The notes: a model not told the origin generated them from the sequence alone. A stretch of DNA of 33,263 nucleotides from Candidatus Portnoybacteria bacterium RBG_13_40_8 (GCA_001819435.1 MHMT01000004.1:1-33263); one strand, 5' to 3'; counted from the stretch's first letter, positions 1 through 8,888 are shown. Numbers and translations: made by a program.

Positions 1-1056
1 TATTGCGTGGCTTGCGAAAAGTTTTTAACCGAAAAAGATTTGGTTGATGGATTATGTCCGGACCACAAAACAGAGCCGAAAAAGATTACGGAAAAAAATT
101 ACTTTTTTAAACTCAAAGATTACCTGAAGACAGTAGCAGAATTGATTAATACAAATCAATTGAAAATCGAACCCCAGAATGCCAAGAATGAAGTTTTGGG
201 ATTACTGAAACAGGAATTGGATGATTTTTCCATTTCTCGTCAAAAAGAAAAAGTTAAATGGGGCATTGATTTGCCGTTTGATAAAAATCAGACGGTTTAC
301 GTCTGGGTTGATGCGCTTTTGAATTATTATACCGGAGACGGCACAAAAGAATTTAAAAAATACTGGGAAAAAGGAAAAGTTATTCATTTATTGGCAAAAG
401 ATATTTTGAAATTTCACGCTGTTTTTTGGCCAGCAATGCTGTTGGCAACGAAAAAAAAATTGCCGGACAGAGAATTTATTCACGGATTTTTTACAATCAA
501 TGGCCAAAAAATAAGTAAAACGCTTGGCAATGTAATTGACCCTATCGAAATAGTCAATAAATTCGGCACGGATGCTGCGAGATATATTTTATTATCGCAG
601 TTTCCCTTTGGTCAGGATGGGGACGTTCAAGAAAGCAGGTTTGTTGAAAAATATAATGCCGATTTAGCGAATGGATTGGGAAATCTAACCGCTCGCATTT
701 TAAAGCTCGCGGAAATTTCAAATTTCAAATTTCAAATTTCAAATAAAAAAGAAAAAGAGATTGAAAAGAAAGTTAAGGAAATTAAAGAAATCTATAAGAA
801 AGATATGGAAGAATTTAAGCTATACGAAGCATTAGAGGGAGTATGGAGATTGATTAAATGGTGTGACGAATATATCGAGAAAAATAAACCTTGGCAGATA
901 ACCGATAAAGAAAAATTGGAGCAAGTTTTATCCAATTTGCTTTATTGCCTTTTTGAAATCGCCGATTTAATTTTACCGTTTTTACCCGAGACAAGCGAGA
1001 AAATAAAAGAGCAGATAAAAACAGGGAAATCAGAAATTTTATTTCCCAGAATTTAA
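1..1056 (+). CDS. metG: Methionyl-tRNA synthetase, C-terminal part (5' truncated by window edge)
   Basis: Frame is open from base 1 (YCVACEKF...); zinc-knuckle Cys residues, KISKTLGNVIDP (KMSKS-type loop), anticodon-binding helical C-terminus. Confidence 0.92.
   Translation, partial: YCVACEKFLTEKDLVDGLCPDHKTEPKKITEKNYFFKLKDYLKTVAELINTNQLKIEPQNAKNEVLGLLKQELDDFSISRQKEKVKWGIDLPFDKNQTVYVWVDALLNYYTGDGTKEFKKYWEKGKVIHLLAKDILKFHAVFWPAMLLATKKKLPDREFIHGFFTINGQKISKTLGNVIDPIEIVNKFGTDAARYILLSQFPFGQDGDVQESRFVEKYNADLANGLGNLTARILKLAEISNFKFQISNKKEKEIEKKVKEIKEIYKKDMEEFKLYEALEGVWRLIKWCDEYIEKNKPWQITDKEKLEQVLSNLLYCLFEIADLILPFLPETSEKIKEQIKTGKSEILFPRI
713..744 (+). repeat. Heptamer tandem repeat (AAATTTC)x4 inside metG
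   Basis: Four exact copies of AAATTTC read directly; encodes ISNFKFQISN. Confidence 0.95.
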
Positions 1057-1866
1057 ATGTTAGTAGACACTCACGCACATCTTAATTTTAAAGATTTTGA
1101 AAACGACCGAGAGGAAATCATCGGTCGTTGTTTGGCTAACGATATTTGGATAATCAATATTGGCGCTGATTACGAGACGTCAAAAAAAGCAATAGAAATT
1201 GCGGAAAAATATGAAAAAGGCATTTATGCCGCAGTTGCCTTGCATCCGCATGATGTTTTGACCGAAAAATTTGATTATAAAAAATACAAGGAATTAGCCG
1301 AAAATAAAAAAACCGTGGCGATTGGAGAGTGCGGTTTGGATTACGCTTTTTGCGAAGATGATAAGAAAGTACAAAAATTACAACAAAAAGTTTTTATAGA
1401 GCATTTGAAGCTGGCAAAAGAAGTTAATAAACCGGTTATTATCCACTCCCGCCGTCTATTTCCGGAAATTTTAAACATCATTCAAAATTCAAAATTCAAA
1501 ATTCAAAATTCTGGACCTGGAGTCTTACATTGTTACATGGGTCGTTGGTCTTATGCTGAAGAATATTTGAAATTGGGATTTTATATCAGTTTTACCGGTT
1601 TGATTACTTATGCGCGGGATTACGATAAAGTAATTAAAAATACTCCCTTAGAGCGAATTTTAATCGAAACCGACGCGCCATATTTACCCCCACACCAAAT
1701 TTTTGGTGGTGGGGGTTTGACCCTCGAAGATCGTAAAAAAATTAGAAATACCCCTGAAAATGTCAAATACGTGGCAGAAAAAATTGCCGGGATAAAAGAA
1801 ATTTCACTTGACAAAGTCGCTTCTCAAACCACTCAAAACGCCAAAGAGTTGTTTAATTTGCTATAA
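1057..1866 (+). CDS. tatD: TatD family metal-dependent DNase
   Basis: MLVDTHAHLNF, AIGECGLDY, VIIHSR, LIETDAPYLPP motifs. Confidence 0.93.
   Translation: MLVDTHAHLNFKDFENDREEIIGRCLANDIWIINIGADYETSKKAIEIAEKYEKGIYAAVALHPHDVLTEKFDYKKYKELAENKKTVAIGECGLDYAFCEDDKKVQKLQQKVFIEHLKLAKEVNKPVIIHSRRLFPEILNIIQNSKFKIQNSGPGVLHCYMGRWSYAEEYLKLGFYISFTGLITYARDYDKVIKNTPLERILIETDAPYLPPHQIFGGGGLTLEDRKKIRNTPENVKYVAEKIAGIKEISLDKVASQTTQNAKELFNLL
1484..1511 (+). repeat. Heptamer tandem repeat (AAAATTC)x4 inside tatD
   Basis: Four exact copies read directly; encodes QNSKFKIQNS. Confidence 0.95.
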
Positions 1867-1945
1867 TTACTAGTGAGGGAGAAATAAGGGTTTGTACTTA
1901 TTTCGACCGAACGAAGTAATTCGAAGCTTTGCTTATAATAAGGTT

Positions 1946-4357
1946 ATGGACTATAATCCGCAAAAAATAGAGAGCAAATGGCAGAAATACTGGGAGAAAC
2001 TTGGCTTGGATAGGGCCAAGAACTTTGACAAAAGAAAGAAGCAATACATCTTGGTTGAATTTCCGTACCCCTCTGGAGACGGTTTACATATTGGTCAAGT
2101 TCGTTCTTATGCCGCCCTAGACGCAGTTTGCAGAAAAAAAAGAATGGAAGGTTATAATGTTTTGTATCCGATGGGATGGGATGCCTTTGGATTACCAACC
2201 GAGAATTATGCCATCAAAACGGGAATACATCCGATAGAGGCAACCAAAAAGAATACTGATAATTTCAGAAGGCAATTAAAAATGATGGGACTTTCTTTTG
2301 ACTGGTCTCGGGAAATAAATACCACTGATCCTGAATATTACAAATGGACCCAGTGGATATTTTTGAAAATGTTTGAAAAAGGACTGGCATATCAGTCCGA
2401 AATGCCGATAAACTGGTGTTCGGGCTGTAAAATTGGCTTAGCAAATGAAGAAGTAATTGGCGGAAAATGCGAGCGTTGCGGAGCAGAAACCGAAAAAAAA
2501 CGACAGAAGCAATGGATGCTGAAAATTACCGCTTACGCCGATAGATTAATTGATGATTTGAAAAAAGTTGATTATTCGGAAAGAATCAAGACTCAACAGA
2601 TAAATTGGATTGGCAAAAGCGAAGGAACAACAATAAAATTTAAAATTGTGGATGAATTTATCGAAGTATTTACCACCAGAATTGATACGATATTTGGAGT
2701 TACGGCGCTTGTGCTTGCGCCCGAACATTCGTTAATTGAAAATTTAAAATTAAAAATTGAAAATTGGAATGAAGTCCAGAATTATATCAAAAATGCCAAG
2801 AAAAAAAGCGAGCTGGAAAGAACTGATTTGGAAAAGGAAAAAACCGGAATTGAATTAAAAGGAGTTTATGCGATTAATTTTTTAAATAACGAAAAAATTC
2901 CGGTTTGGGTCGGCGATTATGTGATTGCCGCTTATGGCGGGGGAGCAGTAATGGTTGTGCCGGCTCACGATAAAAGAGATTATGAATTCGCCCAAAAGTA
3001 TGGTTTAGAAATTCGCGAAGTCGTATCTGGAGGCGATATTTCCAAGGAAGCGTTTGTTGATTACGGAACATTGGTTAATTCGGGGCAGTTTAACGGATTA
3101 GAATCAGAAGAGGCAATTAAAAAAATCACTGAATGGATTGATAAAAATAAATTAGGCAGAAAGCAAATTAATTATCATCTTCACGATTGGATATTTTCCC
3201 GTCAGCATTATTGGGGTGAACCAATTCCGATTATTCATTGCGAAAAATGCGGAATAGTTCCAGTGCCGGAAAAAGATTTGCCAGTAAAGTTGCCTTATGT
3301 TAAGAAATACAAGCCAACAAATACCGGCGAATCTCCGTTGGCAGCAATTAAAGAATGGGTTAATGTTAAATGTCCGAAATGCGGCGGTCCAGCAAAGAGA
3401 GAAACCGATACTATGCCCAATTGGGCCGGCTCTAACTGGTACTATATCCGCTATTGCGATCCGAAAAACGATAAGAAAATTGCCGACCCAAAAAAACTGA
3501 AATACTGGATGCCGGTTGATTGGTATAATGGGGGAATGGAACATACCACTCTTCATCTTTTGTATTCAAGATTTATTTATAAGTTTTTATACGACATTAA
3601 GGCTGTTCCAGCTTTCGAACCTTATGCCAAGCGTCGTTCTCACGGCATAGTTTTGGGCGTCGATGGTAGGAAAATGAGTAAATCATTCGGCAATGTAGTA
3701 AATCCTGATGAGGTGGTGAAAAAATACGGTGCGGACAGCTTACGGCTTTATGAAATGTTTATGGGTCCCTATGAAGAAGCAATAAATTGGAGCACCGAAG
3801 GATTGGAAGGTTGCTGGCGTTTTTTGAAAAGAATCTGGGTTTTATTTAATCAAGAGAATAAAATCAGTAAAATAACCACCAAAAATCTGGTTCAGAAATT
3901 ACATTACACAATTAAAAAGATTGGTGATGATTTGGAAAATATGAAATTCAATACTGCCGTGGCCAGCATGATGGAATTGGTAAATTTATGGTCAGAAAAA
4001 AGCAATGTTCTGTCCAAAAAAGACGCGGAAAATTTTCTGAAAATTTTGGCCCCGTTTTGTCCGTATATTTGCGAAGAATTATTTCAAAAACTCAAAACTC
4101 AAAACTCAAAACTCAAAACTATTTTTCTCGAAAAATGGCCGGAATATAATGAGAAATTAATTAAGAAAGAGACAATTGAACTGGTAATTCAGGTTAATGG
4201 CAAAGTGCGCGATAAAATCGAAGTTAGTGCGGAAATTTCCAAAGAAGAAGCGGAAAAACTTGCTTTATCAACCGATAAAATTAAAAAATGGCTCGGAGAT
4301 AACAAGCCAAAAGTGGTAATTTTTGTAAAAGGAAAATTAATTAACATTGTTATATGA
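1946..4357 (+). CDS. leuS: Leucyl-tRNA synthetase
   Basis: FPYPSGDGLHIGQVRSY, editing domain, KMSKSFGNVVNPDEV. ATG 1946 (MDYNPQKIESKWQKYW) is the likely start rather than the ORF-track start at 1892. Confidence 0.95.
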   Translation: MDYNPQKIESKWQKYWEKLGLDRAKNFDKRKKQYILVEFPYPSGDGLHIGQVRSYAALDAVCRKKRMEGYNVLYPMGWDAFGLPTENYAIKTGIHPIEATKKNTDNFRRQLKMMGLSFDWSREINTTDPEYYKWTQWIFLKMFEKGLAYQSEMPINWCSGCKIGLANEEVIGGKCERCGAETEKKRQKQWMLKITAYADRLIDDLKKVDYSERIKTQQINWIGKSEGTTIKFKIVDEFIEVFTTRIDTIFGVTALVLAPEHSLIENLKLKIENWNEVQNYIKNAKKKSELERTDLEKEKTGIELKGVYAINFLNNEKIPVWVGDYVIAAYGGGAVMVVPAHDKRDYEFAQKYGLEIREVVSGGDISKEAFVDYGTLVNSGQFNGLESEEAIKKITEWIDKNKLGRKQINYHLHDWIFSRQHYWGEPIPIIHCEKCGIVPVPEKDLPVKLPYVKKYKPTNTGESPLAAIKEWVNVKCPKCGGPAKRETDTMPNWAGSNWYYIRYCDPKNDKKIADPKKLKYWMPVDWYNGGMEHTTLHLLYSRFIYKFLYDIKAVPAFEPYAKRRSHGIVLGVDGRKMSKSFGNVVNPDEVVKKYGADSLRLYEMFMGPYEEAINWSTEGLEGCWRFLKRIWVLFNQENKISKITTKNLVQKLHYTIKKIGDDLENMKFNTAVASMMELVNLWSEKSNVLSKKDAENFLKILAPFCPYICEELFQKLKTQNSKLKTIFLEKWPEYNEKLIKKETIELVIQVNGKVRDKIEVSAEISKEEAEKLALSTDKIKKWLGDNKPKVVIFVKGKLINIVI
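4087..4120 (+). repeat. Heptamer tandem repeat (AAAACTC)x4 plus partial copy inside leuS
   Basis: Four exact copies plus AAAACT; encodes LKTQNSKLKT. Confidence 0.95.
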
Positions 4358-4956
4358 AAAACATCGCGGTTCTGATTTCTGGGCATGGTACGAATTTGCA
4401 GTCGATTATTGACCACATTAAAGCCGGGAAATTGAAATGTAATTTGGCAGTGGTGATTTCCAATAAGGAAGATGCTTATGGTTTGGTTCGGGCGAAAAAA
4501 GCCAAAATCCCGGCCTATTTTATTGACCATAAAGATATTTCGCGCGAGGAACACGAAAAAAAGATTATTGAGATTTTGAAAAAATATAAAGTTGATTTGG
4601 TGGTTTTGGCCGGCTATATGCGTATTTTGACCCCGCATTTTATCAGAGAATATAAAAACCGGATTATCAATATTCATCCGGCTTTGCTGCCGTCATTTCC
4701 CGGAACCGACGGCTACGGCGATACTTGGAAATACGGGTGTAAGGTTGGGGGGTGCACGATTCATTTTGTTGATGAGGGAATTGATACTGGTCCGATTATT
4801 TTACAAAAAATAAATCCGCTTAGAGAAAATGATACCCTGGAATCTTTCAAAAAACGCGGACTAAAACTTGAACATCAGGCCTTTCCCGAAGCAATCAAGC
4901 TTTTCTGCGAAGGCAGGTTGAAAATTGAGGGGAGGAAAGTGAGGGTTAGTAAATAG
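4354..4956 (+). CDS. purN: Phosphoribosylglycinamide formyltransferase
   Basis: SGHGTNLQSIID, VVLAGYMRIL, NIHPALLPSFPG, GIDTGPII; start overlaps leuS stop (ATGA). Confidence 0.9.
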   Translation: MKNIAVLISGHGTNLQSIIDHIKAGKLKCNLAVVISNKEDAYGLVRAKKAKIPAYFIDHKDISREEHEKKIIEILKKYKVDLVVLAGYMRILTPHFIREYKNRIINIHPALLPSFPGTDGYGDTWKYGCKVGGCTIHFVDEGIDTGPIILQKINPLRENDTLESFKKRGLKLEHQAFPEAIKLFCEGRLKIEGRKVRVSK

Positions 4957-4983
4957 TATTTAGTAGTTAGTATTTGGGAATAA

Positions 4984-5020
4984 AAAAATCGGCGGGAGAC
5001 CTTGCGGTTCCCGCCGTTTT
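4984..5020 (-). terminator. Intrinsic terminator of the 71-aa gene
   Basis: CGGCGGGA(4990-4997)/TCCCGCCG(5009-5016), followed by a T run on the minus strand; a shorter T run on plus may make it bidirectional for purN. Confidence 0.8.
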
Positions 5021-5032
5021 GAAAAGATCGAA

Positions 5033-5248
5033 TTAGTGCCAAGCGCCACAAGAGCAGGGGCCTTCGGTCACATCACAGGGCTGACCGCCGTTAGTGCCTA
5101 GGTTGGCATATTTTTGATGCGCTTCCATCAGAAGCGTATCAAGAGCGCCATTGATTACACAGCAAGCGTGTAGTCCATCGAAATCATGGTGATGATTCTC
5201 TGGATGTTCCTTAATGTCTTTTAGGACACCTTCTCTTGTTCTTTCCAT
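5033..5248 (-). CDS. Small Cys/His-rich hypothetical protein (71 aa)
   Basis: AAAAAGGAGGAAAAA-ATG SD; TTGACA upstream; terminator directly downstream; HHHDFDGLHACC and CSCGAWH cysteine/histidine clusters. Confidence 0.75.
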   Translation of the reverse strand: MERTREGVLKDIKEHPENHHHDFDGLHACCVINGALDTLLMEAHQKYANLGTNGGQPCDVTEGPCSCGAWH

Positions 5249-5324
5249 TTTTTCCTCCTTTTTAAATTTAAGAGTAGATTATAAGATTAGCAATTAACTT
5301 AAATCTTGTCAAGAAATAAAAACA

Positions 5325-5344
5325 GGGAGCGCATGGGCGCTCCC
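5325..5344 (-). terminator. Intrinsic terminator of the 54-aa gene
   Basis: GGGAGCGC-ATGG-GCGCTCCC followed by T-rich sequence on both strands (TGTTTTT on minus). Confidence 0.75.
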
Positions 5345-5356
5345 GTTTTTTTTAAA

Positions 5357-5521
5357 TCATCTAAAAAGTATTTCTTCTCTTTTTTCAACCAACGGACCGG
5401 AGTTGGTCAGCGTCGGAAGTTCCGGTCTGCTGGACATAACCGAGACATGAGCCGCGATTTTGTCCATCGACCTAAAAAAGGATTCAAGGGACTTCGAAAT
5501 AGTTTTAACGATCCTTTTCAC
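5357..5521 (-). CDS. Small hypothetical protein, GTG start, 54 aa (not in supplied ORF track)
   Basis: Minus strand reads VKRIVKTISKSLESFFRSMDKIAAHVSVMSSRPELPTLTNSGPLVEKREEILFR*. AAAGGAGG SD upstream of GTG, TTGACA-N16-TATAAT promoter, terminator downstream. Confidence 0.65.
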   Translation of the reverse strand: MKRIVKTISKSLESFFRSMDKIAAHVSVMSSRPELPTLTNSGPLVEKREEILFR

Positions 5522-5550
5522 GATAAACCTCCTTTATTCGGAATACTTTA

Positions 5551-5578
5551 ATTATACCATATTCATATTATTTGTCAA
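5551..5578 (-). promoter_or_regulatory. Sigma70-type promoter for the 54-aa gene
   Basis: Minus strand TTGACA-N16-TATAAT, both hexamers consensus. Confidence 0.75.
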
Positions 5579-5611
5579 TAGAGTAAGAATTATAAATTAT
5601 GAATAAAAATT

Positions 5612-5636
5612 GGGAGCGGTTGAGCCGCTCCTTTTT
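5612..5636 (-). terminator. Intrinsic terminator downstream of tRNA-Leu/topA
   Basis: GGAGCGG-ttgag-CCGCTCC; T tract on both strands (CAATTTTT on minus). Confidence 0.7.
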
Positions 5637-5640
5637 AATA

Positions 5641-5724
5641 TGCCCGGGGAGGGAGTCGAACCCTCATGGACTTACGTCCACACGATTTTGAGTCGTGCGC
5701 GTCTGCCAATTCCGCCACCTGGGC
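5641..5724 (-). tRNA. tRNA-Leu (anticodon CAA)
   Basis: Minus strand GCCCAGGTGGCGGAATTGGCAGACGCGCACGACTCAAAATCGTGTGGACGTAAGTCCATGAGGGTTCGACTCCCTCCCCGGGCA; class II variable arm, anticodon loop CTCAAAA, no encoded CCA, one A/C mismatch in the acceptor stem. Confidence 0.93.
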
Positions 5725-5728
5725 CTGA

Positions 5729-7789
5729 TTATTCTTTTGTAAAATTACATTCCTTATTACTACACTTTACCTTATCTTGTCTGGTTTTGACAAGCAGAGA
5801 ATCGCATTTTGGGCATTTTTCGCCAGTAGGCATATTCCACAAAGCAAATTTACAATTCGGGTAATTGTTGCATCCATAAAATATTTTTCCCTTTTTGGTT
5901 TTTATTTCAATTATTTTTCCCTCTATACACTTAGGACACTTAACTCCTGTTGAATTTTCGATTGTTTTTGTATTTCTACATTTGGGAAAATTTGAACAAG
6001 CCAAAAATTTTCCAAATCTGCCCATTCTGATTACCATTGCCGCTCCGCATTTTTCGCAAATTTCATCCGATTTTTCTATAAGAGCCTTCTTTTTGACAAT
6101 TTCATCATATTTTTTCTTCAAATTTTCTTCAAATGGCCAATAAAATTTTTCGATTATTGGCACCCATTTTCTTTTTCCCTGGGCAATTTCATCCAAGTCA
6201 TTTTCCATTTTAGCCGTGAATTTTATATCCACAATTTGAGGAAAATGCTCGGATAACAAATTGTTAACTAAAACACCCATTTCTGTTGGACAAAGATATC
6301 TGATTTTTTTAATAATGTATCCTCTTTTTTGAATGGTTTCCAAAATCGGGGCATATGTTGATGGTCGGCCAATGCCGTTTTCTTCCAGGGCCTTTACTAA
6401 AGTTGCTTCAGTGTAGGGGGCGGGTGGTTGAGTAAAATGTTGATTGGAAATAAGCTTTATTAAATCTAATGGCTCATTTTTCTTTAATTCTGGCAGAATT
6501 AAATTCTCACTTTTTATTGGCCAAACCTTCAAGAATCCGTCAAATTTTAGAATATGCCCTGTGGTTCTAAATCCGTAAATGTGGTTATTTTTACTTTTTG
6601 TGGTTTCAATGTCAATAATGGTATCGTCAAAAATAGCTGGTTCCATTTGGCAAGCAATGGCTCTCTGCCAGATCAGATTATAAAGGACAAATTGATTTTT
6701 ATTCAGATATTCTTTTATCTCTTCCGGTTTTTTTTCGAGAAAAGTTGGCCTAATTGCCTCGTGAGCCTCCTGAGCAGTTTTACTTTTAGTTTTGTAGAAA
6801 TTCGGTTTAATCGGAAGATACTTTTTGCCGAAATCCTTGTAAATCAATTCCCTAATTTTGTAAATTGCCTGACCGGCTAAATTCAAGGAATCGGTTCTCA
6901 TATAGGTTATAAGACCAACGGATTTTTTATTTTTCAAAGTAACTCCTTCATATAATTGTTGGGCAATGAACATTGTTTGTTTGGCCGAGAATCTTAGTTT
7001 TCTGGATGCTTCTTGTTGCAGGGTGCTGGTGGTAAAAGGCGGCAGCGGGTATCTTCTTATTTCTTTTTTTTCAATATTGCCTATCCCATATTCAACACTT
7101 TTTAAATCTTTAACAATTTCCTCGGCTTGGGTTTTTGTTTTGATGCTGAGTTTGGGGATTGTTTTATTATCTTTTTTGGTTAATATGGAAACAAAATTTG
7201 GATTATTTTTAAATTCTGCTTCAATGCCCCAATATTCAGTAGGCTTAAATCCATCAATTTCTTTTTGTCTTTCAACAACCAGCCTGACAGCCACTGATTG
7301 AACTCGACCAGCCGAAAGTCCACGCGCCACTTTTTTCCAGAGCAGGGGAGACAATTTATATCCAACCAATCTATCAAGAATTCTCCTGGCTTGTTGGGCA
7401 TCAACCAGATTTATATCGATATCGCGAGGATTTTTAAGAGCCTCCTCGATGGCGGGTTTAGTTATTTCATGAAAAACAATCCTTTTGGGATTTTTTAAAT
7501 TTAACGCCTCCTTTAAATGAAAAGCAATCGCTTCGCCTTCGCGATCTTCATCGGTAGCCAAGATGATGTTTGAGAATTTCGGTACCTGATCCTTTAAATA
7601 TTCAATATTTTTTCTGGCTTTGGCAATAATTATATATTTGGGCTTAAAATCATTTTTAATATTTACTCCAAGCTCTCTTTCCGGCAAATCTCTAATGTGT
7701 CCATAAGAAGCATAGACCCGATATTTGGAGCCTAAAAATCCCTGAAGAGTTTTTGATTTGGTTGGACTTTCCACTAAAACTAGCTGCAT
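5729..7789 (-). CDS. topA: DNA topoisomerase I with C-terminal zinc ribbons
   Basis: MQLVLVESPTKSKTLQGFLG, ATDEDREGEAIAFHL, GLITYMRTDS, C-terminal Cys4 motifs. Confidence 0.95.
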   Translation of the reverse strand: MQLVLVESPTKSKTLQGFLGSKYRVYASYGHIRDLPERELGVNIKNDFKPKYIIIAKARKNIEYLKDQVPKFSNIILATDEDREGEAIAFHLKEALNLKNPKRIVFHEITKPAIEEALKNPRDIDINLVDAQQARRILDRLVGYKLSPLLWKKVARGLSAGRVQSVAVRLVVERQKEIDGFKPTEYWGIEAEFKNNPNFVSILTKKDNKTIPKLSIKTKTQAEEIVKDLKSVEYGIGNIEKKEIRRYPLPPFTTSTLQQEASRKLRFSAKQTMFIAQQLYEGVTLKNKKSVGLITYMRTDSLNLAGQAIYKIRELIYKDFGKKYLPIKPNFYKTKSKTAQEAHEAIRPTFLEKKPEEIKEYLNKNQFVLYNLIWQRAIACQMEPAIFDDTIIDIETTKSKNNHIYGFRTTGHILKFDGFLKVWPIKSENLILPELKKNEPLDLIKLISNQHFTQPPAPYTEATLVKALEENGIGRPSTYAPILETIQKRGYIIKKIRYLCPTEMGVLVNNLLSEHFPQIVDIKFTAKMENDLDEIAQGKRKWVPIIEKFYWPFEENLKKKYDEIVKKKALIEKSDEICEKCGAAMVIRMGRFGKFLACSNFPKCRNTKTIENSTGVKCPKCIEGKIIEIKTKKGKIFYGCNNYPNCKFALWNMPTGEKCPKCDSLLVKTRQDKVKCSNKECNFTKE

Positions 7790-8664
7790 ATAATATAATT
7801 GCCTTTACCCAAATTACGCACCGCTTTTTTTAATTCTAAAATCATTAATGTTGAATTGACAATCCCGGTTGGCAATTTGGAAATTTTAATTATTTCATCG
7901 ATATGCGTTGGTTGAAGCGACAAAATCGAAAGGATAATTTCTTCTTCTTTATTATCAGGTTTAATCTTTTTCTTGGGAGTTGTCAATAAATGAGATAAAT
8001 TTAATTCTTCCAAAATATCCTCAACATCAATAACTAATTTTGCACCCATTTTAATTAATCGGTTTGTGCCAATGGAATTTTTTTCATAAATTGGACCGGG
8101 CACAGCAAAAACTTCTCGATTTTGGTCTAGAGCCAAAGCAGCGGTAATCAAAGCGCCGCTTTTTTCGGGCGCCTCTATAACTATCACGCCCAAGCTTAGT
8201 CCGCTGATAATTCTATTTCTTTCGGGAAAAGTAAATTTTGTTCCGTGAACACCCGGAGGATATTCGGAAATTACCGCCCCTTGTTGACTTATTTTCTCGC
8301 CTAAGTAATAATTGGGGGGCGGGAAAAAGCTTGCCTTATCTAAGCCGCTTCCCAATACGGCAATTGTTCTGCCGCTAACCTCCAGAGCCGCCTGATGGGC
8401 AAAACTATCGATTCCTCTGGCCAGGCCGCTAACAATGGTAATTCCCAATCTGGCCAATTTCCCGCCAATATCAAAAGCAACCTGCTTTCCGTAATTGCTA
8501 TATTTTCTTGTTCCGACTATAGCTACTGCGACTCTGTCTTGGGGAAGGATTTCTCCTTTAATGTAGAGCTCTTTCGGAGGACTGGATATTTCTTTTAATA
8601 GAGTGGGGTATTCTTTATCTTTTGGAATAATTTTTCTTATATTTTTAGAATCAGCTATTGACAT
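7780..8664 (-). CDS. dprA: DNA processing protein DprA
   Basis: AIVGTRKYSNYGKQ, GLARGIDSFAHQAAL, FPERNRIISGLS, GSGALITAALAL-type Rossmann motifs. Confidence 0.93.
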   Translation of the reverse strand: MSIADSKNIRKIIPKDKEYPTLLKEISSPPKELYIKGEILPQDRVAVAIVGTRKYSNYGKQVAFDIGGKLARLGITIVSGLARGIDSFAHQAALEVSGRTIAVLGSGLDKASFFPPPNYYLGEKISQQGAVISEYPPGVHGTKFTFPERNRIISGLSLGVIVIEAPEKSGALITAALALDQNREVFAVPGPIYEKNSIGTNRLIKMGAKLVIDVEDILEELNLSHLLTTPKKKIKPDNKEEEIILSILSLQPTHIDEIIKISKLPTGIVNSTLMILELKKAVRNLGKGNYIICS

Positions 8665-8686
8665 ATTTTGGTCATTATGCTATACT
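8658..8686 (+). promoter_or_regulatory. Sigma70-type promoter driving the dprA-pth intergenic ncRNA
   Basis: TTGACA(8658-8663)-N17-TATACT(8681-8686) with TGC extended -10; -35 abuts the dprA start codon. Confidence 0.75.
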
Positions 8687-8692
8687 TATGGT

Positions 8693-8888
8693 GTGATTGA
8701 AAATTGAATAAATTCTTGTTTCTAATCCTGCCTGTTGAGTGACGAAAGCCAATCTACCCTCCTTGATTGCGCTAGTAGTCAAAATGTTTTCAGGTTTTTT
8801 CGCCTCTGCGGGACAATCTGAAGCGCTCACGGGTAGGGTTAGGAACAAGAATCAAAAACAGCAGTCTGAATTGTTTCGGCTGCTTTTT
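8693..8888 (+). ncRNA. Structured small RNA, 6S-like architecture (candidate)
   Basis: Consensus promoter upstream; long closing stem ATTCTTGTTTCTAATCC(8712-8728)/GGGTTAGGAACAAGAAT(8836-8852) continuing through GAGTG/CGCTC; terminator AGCAGTC...GGCTGCTTTTTT near 8860-8888. Confidence 0.55.

Noticed and set aside
3152-3556. 134-aa minus-strand ORF within leuS
   Set aside because: Antisense shadow ORF of a strongly conserved synthetase; no expression signals.
713-4120. Short tandem repeats as CRISPR-like arrays
   Set aside because: Units are contiguous 7-mers without spacers.
4354-4956. purN as evidence of full purine biosynthesis
   Set aside because: No other pur genes in the window; a single gene cannot support a pathway claim.
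5306-5551. 81-aa plus-strand ORF
   Set aside because: Begins before a terminator hairpin and overlaps the minus-strand 54-aa gene, which has full expression signals.
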